64,000 nucleotides of DNA from Nissolia schottii (GCA_003254905.1 QANU01044531.1:1-64000); one strand, 5' to 3'. Positions 24,080-37,726 are shown, counted from the first letter of the stretch. The notes: generated by a model from the letters alone, not told the origin. Translations and numbers: made by a program.

Positions 24080-25298
24080 GATGATGGTTTCATACATACA
24101 TACATGCAAATTGAATGAATGATAACAGAAAAGACTAATATATATAGTAAGGAGAGGAGGGAGAGAGGAGAATCGGCGTGCAACCTCGTGAGGTGAGAAC
24201 ATCCAAAAACACAGATTTTGAAATCAAAGCTGTGTTATGTGTTCGTGTGCCTCCCTTTTTTAGTTGTAATTACTGTATATGCTACTATGTTTATTATATC
24301 AAAAATGGTATTAGTAGGTGAGTGCAAAGTCCAAGTCTCTCTGCTGCTTACACTCGGTATATGAGTGTGTACAAGGGGAAACACTTGATTATACTTAGCA
24401 ATGTATATCTTATTTGTTGTTTGATATAAATAAAGTAGTTGCCCTCATTGGTCTCTTTATTTACATACTTCTTAAGTTAAATTTTGCTAACAAGTGTCTC
24501 CATGGAAAATTTGAAAATATGTTTGTCTTCTTCACTTATATTTTGTTAGTAAGTGCAGAGAAGTGAAGACATTTGTTAGTAAAATTTAACCTAAGAAGCC
24601 CACTCTTTTAATAAAATATGTTGACTTTGAACTAGTTGGTGATTTACTCAAATTTAATTAAATAGCTCAGACTAGATACTCATTCTGATTCAAGTGGTTA
24701 ATTTTTCAAGCTACATTAATAATATTTTTTGGTAATATTACAATTTTTTTACTATAATTACATGTGATTATTAATACAAAATACGTATTTGAAAAATATA
24801 AATATATTAAGTAATAATCTATAGAATTAATAAAGAAAATTCTCCTTTTTGATGTCAACTTTTTTGTTATCTTTATCTACTATCTCACAATTTAAGTAAT
24901 TGTTTAACTTACTCCATAATTATTTTTTTTCCCAAAAATCTTTTAAAACAAACTCATTCCCTTACCGTTCAACCACCTACCCTTTCATGGTTAATTTCTT
25001 CTTCATTCTCTTTCTTTTATCTTATCACACTTGTAATAATTACTACAAATTTGTTAAGAATTTTCTACTGTTTATTACAATTGTGATATGAATTGTGCTC
25101 TACACGTTACTTGAACAATGGGATGCATGGCAGCAAGTTTGATTCCTTTTTGTAATAAGTTTACTCGATTAATCCCGTAACGTTTAATATAAAATTAACA
25201 ACCAAGCAAGTTTTTAAATAAGGTATTGTTAACGTGAATGTATTAAAACGTAAAAATAATTAAAAGATTTATTTAGATAACATTTCAATAATTAAAAG

Positions 25299-25325
25299 AT
25301 ATATATATATATATATATATATATT
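25299..25325. repeat. (AT)n microsatellite
   Basis: About 13 AT units in intergenic DNA. Confidence 0.95.
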
Positions 25326-26657
25326 ATTTTTGATGGTTTAAATTTTAAGTAACTAAAACAATTTCATAAAACTAATAAATAAAACACACCTTAATAAAAC
25401 CCTACACCAATTAAACCTAGATTATTAGATTATGCACATGAAAATTTGCTGAGGCTCCAATTTGAATTCTCTAAAATTGTTAAAAAAAATAAAATAAAAT
25501 TATTTTCAAACTAAAGAAGATTTTGTCAGCGCATGTTTTGAAGGGAGTCACACATAACAAGGTGTTTGCCATATTACTACTACTGTTTCTTCACATATAT
25601 TGTCAGTCACTCATTAAATCAGTGATTAAATGAATATCAAATGGGGTAATAAATATAAATGGTCCGTGCCGTATAAGATGAGGCATTTTGCCTTCTTTGT
25701 CTTAACAACACTCATAATAACTGTCAGTATTTTTCAACGCTCTGTGTCAATTAATGTTCTTTATAAAAAGGCTGAATCTGAATATGAATTTAATTATGCT
25801 ATGATCGTGATAGTCAAACGTGATTCCTTGCTTGCAGCAGCAAAAATAGAGTACCTCCCGTTCTTTTCTTTTCCATTTTTTTAAATAAAAATTTATTTAA
25901 AATTAATTGTGATTTGATTAAATTAAAAGTGTATAAATATATTTTTAATACTTGTATTATTGTTATCTCTCATACTTTTTTTAACATTTAATAACTATAA
26001 CACTTACACTTTATATTTTCTCCATCTTAATGTTAATTAAATTATTTCTTAAAATGTGTATTTTTTATTAAAAAAAATGACAAAAAAAAATTGGATAGAA
26101 TGAGTATTTTTTAAGCATGTAATCCTTGTTGAAAAGTGATTTAACCTCCTAATAAATTTTTGTAATTATATTTTTTATTATTAAATGAAGTAAAAATTAA
26201 TTAATTTTTAAGATTTTAAGATATTTTATATGTATTTTATTTAATTTAATAATTAAGAAGGTGTTTAAATTTTTTTAAGAGAATATATTATTATTCGATC
26301 CTTATTTGTTGTATGTTTTTAAACACAATGTTCGCACACACTTTTTGTTTACACAGTGATGACAAATTTTTGTATGAGTTTAGAGTGTTTGAAAATGTTC
26401 GAGTCGCACATTTTTGTCTTCCACTTAAGATAACCTAAACTATGATTTGGAGAGTATTGAATACCAAATTTTCTCATCACAAAATAATTTCTCATGTTCC
26501 AATGTCTTGCTATTTTTTGAATTTAATGGAATACAACCACAAAAAAGGGGCATTAACATTAATATGGTTGTGTATAAATCTAATACCCAAAGCATGGATG
26601 CAAAATGGAATTTACAAACGTGTGGAGCAAAATATTGAAATCGCCACTCGCCACCCC

Positions 26658-26820
26658 CATGGCGATTTCAGCACCCGAATTTTTTTTTTAAAATGGTACT
26701 AAAATCACCATTGTTTGTGGCAATTTCGATACTATCTTTTTTTTTAAATGATGCTGAAATCGTTATTGATTGTGACGATTTTAGTACCGTTGTTTTTTTT
26801 TTTAAAAATGGTACTGACTA
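26658..26820. repeat. Degenerate minisatellite, unit about 60 bases
   Basis: Nearly three units, each made of a GCGATTT/CAGCACC-like block (or ATGGTACTAAAATC) followed by an oligo-T run of 9-13 bases and a short AAA stretch. Units begin near 26658, 26692 and 26750, with inverted versions of the GGTACTAAAATCG word mixed in. No coding content. Confidence 0.6.
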
Positions 26821-27793
26821 TCGTCTATACGTTTATAAAAAATTTACCATGTGCATATTAGAGGCATATGTTTAGTTTGAGTGCATATTTTTGTAAAAAA
26901 TTCCCCACAAAATGTGTACTAATTAAGTAATACTATCCTCTTGTCTTGTTTATGTCGCTATGCACAACAAAGCACTGAGATTCTCCCGTGTCTTGGGCTT
27001 CTCATGCGCACTGTGATTGCTGTTTGTTGATTACCATCACTTTCAAAGAAACCAATCCCTGAAGGAGCTCTTTTCAAAAAATCTATTATCTATTAATATA
27101 TACTACTAAAGAGACAGAGAGAGTAAGTAAGGCATGCACCAATAGGCTTAAAATCCAGCACAGGGATTGGAACATATACCGAAAACATATGCTAGTAACT
27201 ATTTAAATGTTTCAATTTCGACCGTTTCCTGTGTTATTGTTTTTACCCCTACCTGTTTACTATGATTTTGAACTCACCATTCATGTCTTATTTCTCTATT
27301 TCAGACCAGAATTTGAATTTCAATTACTGTAACCTAAAATAAAACTATTTTTGAGCTAGGTAGGGCTAAGAAATCTCATAACTTAAAAAAAAAAAAAGAA
27401 TAAAACCTTTGAATTTGAGCATATTCTCTAATTTTTTTTTCTTCAATTAGTCAAGATCAGTTTTATTCCTTCATAATAGGGAAAACGCAAACAAGGAGCA
27501 AAAATTACCATGCAAGAAGCCACTATTACAATGACTCCCAAATCACTGATAAATCAGTAAGGTTAGAGAGACCTCACTAAAATCTCCCATAGTAAATCTA
27601 TTCTCTCCCTTATTTCTAGATATTATGGAAATAACTTTAAACTTTGTTAACGAATACAATTAAGGAATTAGAAATAAAAATAAATAAACAACAATAAAAT
27701 TAAGCCTCAACCCATTATGTGTGATCTGCTATATGAATTAGACAATGCTTAATATTCTACAATTGACCGTATTTGAATAATTTGAATGATTTA

Positions 27794-27798
<5 letters not shown>

Positions 27799-27828
<30 letters not shown>
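27799..27828. repeat. (AT)n microsatellite
   Basis: About 15 AT units in intergenic DNA. Confidence 0.95.
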
Positions 27829-27832
<4 letters not shown>

Positions 27833-28726
27833 TTGAATCTTTAGGTCATATATATTCTAAAGATGCACTTAAAAGACGTCCATTAAATTAAAACATCTTT
27901 TAAAATAAAAATAAAAAAGAGGTGTAGGTAAGATGAATGAAGCATTGCATGAGCACCATGTGAACTAATGAAATCAAATCGACAATGTGCATAAACGGTG
28001 TTATATTATTTAGTTCATAAGGTTACAAATTTGAATATCATTAATGCTGTCATTGGCTTGAAAGCAAAGTTTAGTGGAAGAAAAAAAGGGACTATATGTT
28101 TAATTTATTAATTGAACTACCTTTTGAAGAGTTTCATGATCTAACCGTTATGAATATATACCGTATTATATATGGTTGTAGTCATATTATGAACAAGTTG
28201 TAAGATGCCAAACTTAAATTTCCAACAAATTTCAATTATTTTATTCTTGGTTGCAGCTTTTCAAAGTTTTTATTTTGAATGATAAATTTTTATTGTTGCC
28301 CGACATCTTGCGAATGGAAGTGTCCGAGACAAGTCAATGTTTTATATAGTAAGTATAAAAATTTATAATTTAAAAAAATAAACCAAAGTAATATCTTGTC
28401 CCATTAAGTAAATCTATGTACGTACACGTGGGACAATACCCTAGTCTCACCTCCCCTGTTCGACTATCCATGTTAAAGTATAAAACCTAAATCTTTCTAC
28501 CAGTTGTAATAAATGACACATAGCATTATATTAGTGGGAGCAAAATGAGGATTTAACATTTCAATAGCTTAAAAGTGATTCTTGATAGTATTGTATTAAG
28601 AATTTATAGGTCAAGTGGTCTCCAAATTGATCTTATCACTATTAATCTCTTTTTCACATCATGTAAATTTATTTAAAGAGATGGACGTTGGCCACAAGTT
28701 TTAAACTTACTTCAGATTTAAAACAA

Positions 28727-28953
28727 GAGGCTTGCTACACGTACACCAAAAAATATACACCATACATACACCTTATACTTATATACATAAAGTTTGTGTT
28801 TTAATGCATGTAATGTTTGTACACTTAATTAAGTATAATTGAGAATATCATCTATAAGTTTATAATGTTTGTGCACTCATGAGAATAAAGTTTGTGCATT
28901 ATTAATGGTGTATGTATGGGTGTATAAAATTGGGGGTACATATAGCATTTTTG
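28727..28953. mobile_element. Mutator-like MITE, 227 bp, with 9-bp target duplication
   Basis: The direct repeat TTAAAACAA flanks the element on both sides (28718-28726 and 28954-28962); nine bases is the classic Mutator-superfamily duplication. The left terminus contains GCTACACGTACACC and TATACACCATACATACACC. The reverse complement of the right terminus gives the closely matching GCTATATGTACCCCC and TATACACCCATACATACACC. The interior holds GTTTGTGCA-type words (TAATGTTTGTGCAC, ATAAAGTTTGTGCA). The same right-end and interior words occur at 38000-39111, so the two belong to one family. Confidence 0.8.
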
Positions 28954-28962
28954 TTAAAACAA

Positions 28963-30565
28963 TGATTAAATTCTCAATATTTAGTTTAAAAAAAAAAAAG
29001 CTCTCATCACCTCATCTCTGCTCTCGTAATTTGAATCTTAACAAGTAAATCAATATATTGTGCCTGTTTTAAGTCAAAATGACTCTAGTGGAAATAGATG
29101 TGTTAACATGTACTGTAAAATATATAAATAGAAAGTCTCATTTGTTGCCATGGCTGAAAGAACAAAAGCTAGGAACCCCAAGCTAATAAGAAGCATCCTC
29201 CTATTTGTAATACATGGCTTACTATGCCACATAAAGAAAAAGAAAGCTCTTCAAACAACCTCTCCCAAGTAAAAGAAAGGTTAAGACTCTTGGGAATATA
29301 AAGAGAATGCTTGCAATTAGTTTGGATTGCGGCGAAAGAAAACAACGGAAAATCCACATAAAAATCACAACATAAAAGCGAAACACAAATTTTTCTTTCA
29401 TGCTAAATATTCTATCAAGAATTCCTTTGCAATATTGTAGACCAAACATATCATATGGTTCTGGTAACGTTTCCGGTGCACTGCACTAAAAAGAGCAGTT
29501 TAAATGTGCACCTAATTTGCCCATTGAATTTGGTGTAACGAGTAGAAACAATGATGTCTTGCTAAGGAAGAAAAGGGAATAGGAGGACCTTGCATATGCT
29601 AACAGTAACAGGTTTGAAGAGTTTGCAGGTTGCATTTAAAAAATTGAAAAATAGAGTCATGTATGAAATTGACCATTAAGCACTTTATAGATGTTGAAAC
29701 CGAGTAAAGTTGAAATACGCCACCACTATACTCCGACCACCGTTCCTTGCCACCATCAACCACGACAATCTCGAGGTCTAGTTGCTCCGCCCCAACGTGA
29801 AGTGCCATCACCATCAAAACTGCTCGCTTCTCCCCCACCGCCCCATCGAAACGGTTTCTTATAATTGCTGAGAATCATAAAAATCTAATGAATTTTGTTG
29901 GGGTGTAATTTGATAGGGTGATTTTTTTATTTGTTCAATCTGGGTTAGTTTGTGTTAATTGTGGTGAGTATACATGAAATAACGTGTTTTACGGAACCAA
30001 TCATTCATAAAGGAAATTGTACAAATTATCCTTTGGCTAGAATGAGAATCTCCTGATTTCCTTTGGATTAATAGGGCCATGGTAAGAAGGCTATTGGTTG
30101 AGTTAATCTTTTTGCTACTACAGATTTGAAAAATAAAAGACAAGAAACTTGTTATAACAAGTCATTTAGAATGTACATACCGAAAATGTTACCTATGGTT
30201 CCAGACACGAGTAACTAACCGTATTATAACAATTTATTAAAAACCTTAATTGGAGTAAGATAAAAACGGAATTTGATACAAGTAAGTTGGGAAAGAGAAC
30301 CAAGTTGTCTACCACCCAAAATTTGATACAAATATTACAGAAAAGCTTATTGTGCTAAAAAAAAGAAAAAGGCAAAGCTTACAATCAAAATCATGCATCA
30401 AAAGCTTCTAGCCGAAAAAGCTGTTTTTGGTCAAAATTAATAAAATCCAAACATGAATTTCATCCATCCCCAGAGTTACCACAGTTACAGCGAAGTAACA
30501 AATCCACCTGTTCATCCATTCCAGTTAATCACATACATCTTTGATGATTGGCCAAGTCAGTGAAG
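28963..30565. other. Intergenic DNA 3' of the sulfite reductase gene
   Basis: No gene could be supported. Open frames on the minus strand at 29169-29357, 29222-29449 and 29599-29838 overlap one another and show no family motif. Bases 30250-30565 probably include the 3' untranslated region of the sulfite reductase gene, which is read leftward. Confidence 0.5.
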
Positions 30566-33500
30566 TCATTCACTTTTTCCGTTTTGGTTGGAAGCGACAA
30601 AGTTGCGGATAACTTCCATGGCCAACTGATGAGCGCTCTTGTTTTGAAGCTTTGCTAATCCATCCATTGCTTCGTACGTCTCCTTGTCAGCAAAAAGCCT
30701 GAGGTTGTAGCGTGCCGGTGCTACCACCGGACCCTCCCATTTCTCAACATATTCTTTAAGCTTCTCAAATCCCTAGAAACAAAAATGAAAATGGTGTTAC
30801 TTAGGCCAAACCAAACTTTACCTATCACTTTTACCACCATAATAATCATCTTAAAGAGTGATGCAAAAGGGAAATATGGCGTCAAAACTCACCATGCGGT
30901 TAGTGAATTCTCCGAATGATTCTTTAGAATGGCGCTTTTGCTTCCAATAATAAAACAAAGGCTCCAAAACCTTTTCAAGGTCATGAACCTTCATCTTGTC
31001 CATGAAAGTTCGAGCTAATGACGTTTGATTCGGGCTTCCCCCAAGCCAAATCTGTATCCGAAGGGAAGAAAAAGAGTGAATATGATGGGCTTTTGCAATT
31101 TTCTACCAACTGTAAGTGGGTTGAACCAGCGATTAACACACCTGATAGCTGTTCGGACCATCACCAACTAGTCCAAGTTCGGCCATGTACGGTCTAGCAC
31201 AACCATTAGGGCAGCCAGTTATCCTTAAAACAACAGACTCGTTATACTTCAGACCAACCTGAATCACAAAGACAAATTATTATAAAGGATCCTGATCTGT
31301 GATCTCCATCAACACAATACTGTCCTATAATTGACTTCTATCTACAGCAATACCTTCTCAAAAACAGCACGAATCCGCTTAAGAATGTCAGGTATCCCGC
31401 GTTCAGCTTCAGTGATTGCTAGTGGGCATAGTGGGAAAGCAGGGCATGCCATTGCTGTTAAATTGAGGGGATCTACATATCTAGGTTGCTGTTCATAGCA
31501 AAACAGGTCATCATAGGCCTATAATTAAAAGTTCCATAAACTGGAAAAAAAAGAATCGAAAGCAGGACACCAAAGATGATAAACTAAAATAACATAGAAA
31601 TAGAAGGGAAAAGGGGTGAAGGGAGAGGGGGAAGAAAAGCAGACTAACATTGACAATGATGCCAAGCAATGTAGTACCAAAGAAACTACAAATGCTCTAA
31701 CAGATACGAGAAGTTAAATATCAATCATCACTTCATTACAGGTCAAGCATCAACTACAAAGAAGATTCCCGTCAATCACAAAAGCAGATACTAATCAGAT
31801 AATAACACCTAAAAATTACGTGTTATTATCTATGTGATAAAGATATAGACTAATATGTTGGGCTTGTAAGAATAATTATGTTTCTAAAGGCAACAGAATA
31901 AAACTACCAATTATGACCTCCAAATGAAAGACAGTGTATAGTTCTCAAGCAATGGCAACCGAGATGCTTTGTTAACAAAAATATTCAACACGAATAAGCT
32001 GTAAACATCTCACCAGCAGACCAGCCTGAGCAAGCACTGTCGTGATGGGACGCTTCCATGCAGCACGAATATCAGTCAAAATGATGTTCTGGTTTGGAGT
32101 GATTCGAACATTCAAATTATATTTCTCAATAACCTCCCTCAATGTCTTTTTCATTTTTCCACCAATGCGACCATTGTCAACGTGAAGCCCATAAAATAAA
32201 CTGCCATCGCCCTGGTAGATGAAACTCAGCAAATGAGGCAATGTAGTTTAAGGGTATCGAACTCTATTTCCATCCAAAGAAGTATCACAAAAAGAATGAG
32301 CCAACTACGGCTTTCTTAACCACATAAAATAGAAGACAACTGTAGTTCTCTCACATAGCTACATTACACACAGCCTGAATTTATATACATATCTACAGTA
32401 AAATGAGGTAAGTAAAATCTACAAAGCACCCAAATATCAAAACTAACTACAATATTAATTTTCCTAACCCGCAAGATATTTAGTTAGTTCAATCCTATCT
32501 ACCATGTGCATCAACAAACCATAATATGTAGTATGCATTCATGCAGACATAAAGACATCAATATTATTCTTTCGAACCTGTTCATGCCACCCAAGATAAC
32601 TTTTAAATTCCCACTCTGGCAATTTACGGAAAGGTTCAAACTTCTTGCCATAATATTGCTCAACTACACTTCTGAACTTTTCAATGCCCCAAGAGCTGAT
32701 CAAATATTTCATTCTACTATACTTGCGGTCATCTCTTCTCCCATTTTCACGTTGTGTAACAACAATTGCTTTCACTGCATACAAAATATCCTCTTTTGGT
32801 ACATAACCCAATGGTTCAGCCAAGCGGGGAAAAGTGGTTTCCAACCTATGTGTTCTTCCCATTCCACCACCAACCTGCAAGAGTAATTACAAGATGCCAG
32901 TTAGAATAATAGCAGGAGACACATTAATTTAACTGTTGTTTAAACCCATCTTACATATATGTTGAACCCTTGAGGCTCCCCATTATCATCAGTAACAACA
33001 ACAACACCAATGTCATTTGTGAGGATATCAACCGAGTTATCAGTCGGCACAGTAACTGCAATTTTGAACTTCCTTGGCAAGAACTGAGTTCCATAGATAG
33101 GCTCAGGTGAATCCGGGAAGTTTGTACCATGAGAATTGTCATTTCGTGCCTGAACTACTTCCGGAGGTTCTGATGACACAAATTTTTCCCCATCAACCCA
33201 AATATCATAATAGAAACCAGACTGAGGAGTCAGGAGTGCAGCAATGTTCTCCGCGGTTTGTTGAGCAAAGAGGTAATCTTTTCTTACAAGTGGAGCGGCA
33301 GGAGCAAGTACGTTTCTGTTTAGGTCACCACACGCCCCAAGAGTTGAGCCCATGTTATGAATAATGGTGCTCATCACTGTCTTGAGGTCCTTCTTGAGAA
33401 CACCATGGAGCTGAAACGTTTGCCTGGTGGTCAAACGAAGCGTCCCAATCCCAAACTGGTCAGCAAGATCATCCATGGTCAAGTAAAGCTGGTTCGGAAC

Positions 33501-34452
33501 TTTCCCGCAAGGGTTCTTAGTACGAAGCATAAACGAGTAGGATCTTGAACCACGCTCGTCCCTGTTGTACTGCTGGTAGCTACCATGAAACTTGATCAAT
33601 TGTGTGGCGGCTTCGTTGATGTTAGGGGTGTCAGTCAGCACCTCCTCATTAAGAGGATACCTTATGAAATTGCTTTGTTCTTTGAATATTTCAACTTTGC
33701 TGCGCTTCTCAGTGGCGGTTTCAGGTTTCACCGGCTACAAAGAAATTACAAGCACAAAAACTGATCACAATTGGATTCCACAATCCAGAGCCTAACTACC
33801 ATCATATAATAAACAAGATCAATCTAAATGAACTTTTTGTTTTTCCTAAAACTGCTTATTATATGTTTTTAATATAGCATAACTAAATAAGCCCATCAAT
33901 ATCCAACTTCGGTTACAGAGTAATAGAATTTCAATACAAAAGGGGACACCAAAAAGAAATATTAAAATGATTCATCAGTCTCAAACATGTTATACAAGAA
34001 ATCATCAATCCCACACAAAAAGCAGAACAAGATTCCTATGGAGCAATTATCCGGAAGCTGAAACCTCTAAACACAAATAAAAATCTGCTCTGATAGTTAC
34101 CATGAATGCTGATTTTTATTTTTTTTCTCTCCTACAAAACAATTTTTTACCTTTACCCAGAATATCTGAGGTTCCATATAGTGCAATAGTAAAGCAAAAA
34201 TGTAAAATATTTATAATTTTTTGAAAAAACAAAAAAAATCAGAAAGTAACGAAAGAAACGGTGTGAGAAACGAACGGTGGAAACGGCGCGTATGAGGGAG
34301 AGGGAGCGAGTGGACGGAGGCAGCGAGAGAGCATTGCGAGCGAGAGCAGAAGCAGAAGAAGAAGACCTCAATCCATGGAAGCTGGGAATCTGAACCTTTG
34401 GGTCCTTCACGGCCACCGAGCTCGCCGCAGCTGCTCCAAACGACGTCGTCAT
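30566..34452 (-). CDS. SIR: Ferredoxin-dependent sulfite reductase, chloroplastic
   Basis: Eight exons on the minus strand, 34276-34452, 32955-33734, 32578-32874, 32014-32211, 31354-31488, 31142-31258, 30893-31051 and 30566-30772, all GT-AG and all phase 0, join to 689 residues, normal for plant SiR. Exon 1 encodes a Ser/Ala/Arg-rich chloroplast transit peptide (about residues 1-59). The mature part starts near [15 protein letters not shown]. The enzyme reduces sulfite to sulfide with six electrons from ferredoxin in plastid sulfur assimilation. Siroheme and 4Fe-4S ligands are visible: Cys499 and Cys505 in ACPAFPLC, and Cys545 and Cys549 in TGCPNGC. Residues from GACGDLNRN belong to the first nitrite/sulfite-reductase repeat. 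Pea and soybean homologs are also reported to bind and compact plastid nucleoid DNA; the lysine-rich C-terminus fits but does not prove that. No break seen. Confidence 0.97.
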
Positions 34453-34620
34453 CAGGAATAAAACGCAGAAAATGGGGAATCAGAAGGAAGAGGAACACAA
34501 AAGAGGAAAGAGGGTTGTGTGAGGGAGAGAGTGAGAGTGAGAAAAGGAAGCACTTTCAATTGGGTGGTTGTTGCAGTGCCTCTCATATATTATTCGATTT
34601 TGATGAAAAAGTTGAAGCCA
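34453..34620 (-). promoter_or_regulatory. Leader and proximal promoter of the sulfite reductase gene
   Basis: Upstream of the minus-strand start codon the sense strand is CT-rich (plus-strand GGGAGAGAGTGAGAGTGAGA near 34522-34541), a common composition for plant leaders. The plus-strand word CATATATTATTC near 34583-34594 could provide a TATA-like box (AATAATATATG on the sense strand). Limits are approximate. Confidence 0.4.
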
Positions 34621-35640
34621 AACTTGGTTTTGTTTTCTTCTACCATCAGACAATCAGTGTGAAAGTAATATTAAAAGAAGGAAAAAAGCAAATTAAATAC
34701 TTCAATTTTAATTTTCAAATACTTTATTAAAAATAAATTATATTCAAATACATAAAATTAGGAGTCAATCCTTTAAAAAAAAAGCATGAGTCTTTTTAAA
34801 GAAAATGTGAATACAGTAAAATTCATACTTTTATAAAAGAATTAACTTTTGTTATTTATATTTATATTGTACTCGTAACATTTCTTAAAATTAAGAGTGA
34901 CAATTAGTATTGGATTAAGGCTGCTTCATAATAAAAATTCCTTTTAATTTTTTTTGGTTGATTTGTAACTTAACTTACTTAAAATCAATTTGCGTCTCTA
35001 AGTGCAATGAGTTAAAAATAAATCTAAAAGAAGTAAAAAGTAATGAAATTAAATATCTGAGCATAATGAACCTGGACGGAATGTAATAGTAAATACTAAT
35101 AGAGCAAAGGGGCAGCCGCAAGTAATCAAATAGAACTTGGAGATTATGATCATTATACTAGTAGGATTTATGAGAAAGAATCCAATATAGAGATATGGTA
35201 ATTCAAGTGCATAGTAGTTGAAGGTTAAACGTGTGCAATGATGATTCATGATCTAGTGGAAGAATTGGGTTCTTATTATTTTAATCAAAATAAACAAATA
35301 AATAAGTGGGGAAAATGTCTAATATATATGTGTTGCACTTATACGAATACAAGTATTAAATATGATGCAATATAATACGGAAATATGATAATTTTATAAA
35401 AATATACACTAAATAAAAAGTTATATATTTATATATAAAATTGAATATTTATAATATTATTAATTATAATCTTTCAATTTTAGGAGACCGAACAAAACCT
35501 ATCCAATATAGGATAATTTGTCCTAGATAATAAACAAGAATTAACAGATAAAAATTAAAATTTTATCATTTAGTTTAAAAAATCAGTTGCAGTTAGAAAA
35601 AGTCTAAAACAACAATATTCGGTACTAATACACATACTAT
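34621..35640. other. AT-rich intergenic DNA
   Basis: No gene, tandem repeat or transposon end could be supported in this stretch. Confidence 0.5.
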
Positions 35641-37726
35641 GCCTATTTTAATTATAAGCTTCAGCTGGTATCCACTTGTAGTACTGCTCTATAAGACTGT
35701 CCTTATAAGCATTTATGTCCTTGTCCCTTGTAGTTGCGGCCACACCGCTACAACCACACTTACAGCTCGCATCGTGGCGGTCAGGTCGCGCTAAACCTGA
35801 AGGGTCTCACTTGACCCCGTAATTCTCACCAACCACGACCGAGGCGACCATCCTGTGATGGCACTTAGACCTTCCCTATAAGCCGAGCCCTCGGCCCTTC
35901 TAGAGGGGGTTTTTCCCATCATCATCATCATCATCATGTGCACAGTTTAGTATTTGTTGCAACAGTTCATATAAGCACAATTCAAATACCTCATATCATC
36001 ATCTTCATCATACATCACATCACATAACATATAACTTCACATAAGCCATAACATCAATTGTATCATATCACTAACTTCATATAGCTCATAACAGTAGTCA
36101 TATAATATCCCTAACTTCACATAACTCATAACATCAATCATATACTATCACTAACTTCACATATAAGGAACATAATCTCATCTCTTAAACATAACAAACG
36201 TAAACCTAGCAACTAGCAAAACATACATCTGGTTTCTGTCAGAAAATAGCGATCATAAACCGGAGAGGTCCAAGACCTTACCCCAAGGTTTTTGATAGTC
36301 CTAAGATCATTTTCCATATCTAAAATTTCAGATTCTGACCTCAGCATTACGAAATTACAATTTTACCCCTTTTCCTAAAACTACCGTTTCGCCTCTGTAA
36401 ACGCTCTATTCTCTTTGGAATTTTTGTTCTCAAAAATCCAATGGACTCAAGACTTGCCCTTAAGGTTTTTTATAGTTATAAACCCATATTTTCTGAAAAC
36501 CAACTCAATTTTTCAGTCCAAACACGTGAAATCCCTGTTTTGCCATTTTTCGTAAAAATCTCATTTTCTGCCTGTTTGCTGAGAAATTCGTCAGGGACTC
36601 CAAAAATCATAAAACTTGACATCCCTACTCAATTTTTCGTGTAGAACCCAAAAATAACATTATTTTTTCATGATAAAAACATCAGCATACAATTCCCTTC
36701 AAAATCGTGTCCTATGCCTATTTTTGTCTTAGGCTTTCCTAAATTCTGACAGAATCACAGACAGCACCAACAAATCCAGACAATCATCAACCACATATAA
36801 ATAGATCAAAGTCACATAAAAGGCATCCTAACATCATATATCATCTAGTAAAAATCACATAGACAGTGGATTAGTCAGTTTACCCACTTGTTTTGCCTGG
36901 TTATTATTTTAGTGCTTCCTGCGGACTTCCGCCTAGCTACGATGCTTCCTAAGCTCCTCCTAGGAGAATCTTTCTCCAAGATTTATTTGGGGGATATGGA
37001 GCTGTTTGTGGGTTAAAGTTAAGGGATTCTTGAGGAATCTTGACTAGGTTTAGTGTAGGTAGTTTTTGGGTTTTCGGTTTGACAGGACAACAGTTGATTG
37101 TGTGATCGGGCAGAGCTTTAGCAAGGTTTCCTAATTTTTCTCCAAATTTTCGGCCTTAGGGGGGTATTTATAGGCCTAGGGCCGAAATTCACTTTCCAAT
37201 TTTGCCCTTGAGGCTAAATTTCCAAATTGCCCCTCACTCATGTCATCGATGACATAAGATATGGTGACTAATCACCATGAGTCATCTTTGACTCTTTGAG
37301 TAGGCCAATTGGCCTCTTTGTGGCCGTGTAATGGCCTTGTGTCTTGGCCACTTGTGTGGCCGAGAATTAAGGGCCTCCGACAGATCAATTTTGATCCGAT
37401 TTTATCGTTCTCGGTCTTGGTACTTCGCGTACGGTTGTTCTAAAAATACTTCGATCACATCCTTGTGATCCCCTAATTTTCTAAAGAATGTTCTAGGTTC
37501 ATTTGAGGTGTTTGTGAATTCTTATCTGTAGCCGTACCTTTTACGGATACTTTGGACGCGCGGTTATACCCAGACGACAAAAATGGATTATTCTAGTGTC
37601 TGCAGAATCTTGTAAAAATGCGTAGAATTATTTCTACAGACACTTTTAACCTAAGAGTTTATGTGAGGGCTTTTTCCCCTGTTTAATTTATGAAATCTTT
37701 ACTAAAGAAAAAAGCGGGATGTTACA
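35641..37726 (-). mobile_element. LTR-retrotransposon-derived segment (right border clear, left border uncertain)
   Basis: The right border reads GCGGGATGTTACA; on the minus strand this is TGTAACATCCCGC, the usual start of many plant Ty3/Gypsy LTRs. Leftward the sequence changes to a more GC-balanced make-up unlike its surroundings up to about 35641, with trinucleotide ATC repeats (35920-35937) and repeated CATAACATC/ACTTCACATA words (36000-36180). No gag, protease, reverse transcriptase or integrase frame is visible and no primer-binding site was found, so it may be a solo or truncated LTR. A matching target duplication (GGTGA expected on the left) was not found. Confidence 0.5.

Larger units (their letters stand above)
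24080..28726. other. Long AT-rich intergenic region
   Basis: The first few hundred bases should be the promoter of the coiled-coil gene; a TATATATAG word at 24138-24146 lies about 60 bases upstream of its start on the minus strand. Beyond that I see no gene. Two (TA)n tracts lie at 25299-25325 and 27799-27828 and a degenerate minisatellite at 26658-26820. Short open frames at 25630-25884 (84 codons) and 26442-26702 have no recognisable motif and the base make-up of random AT-rich DNA. Confidence 0.5.

Noticed and set aside
25630..25884. 84-codon plus-strand frame in intergenic DNA
   Set aside because: Has a hydrophobic stretch but no family similarity, no promoter and the base composition of the surrounding AT-rich DNA.
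35750..35900. tRNA-like or rRNA-like GC-rich block
   Set aside because: No cloverleaf with correct A and B box words and no rRNA-conserved motif could be made out; it is part of the retroelement-derived segment.
35641..37726. A complete LTR retrotransposon
   Set aside because: Only one terminus is convincing. No gag-pol frame, primer-binding site, second LTR or target duplication was found.
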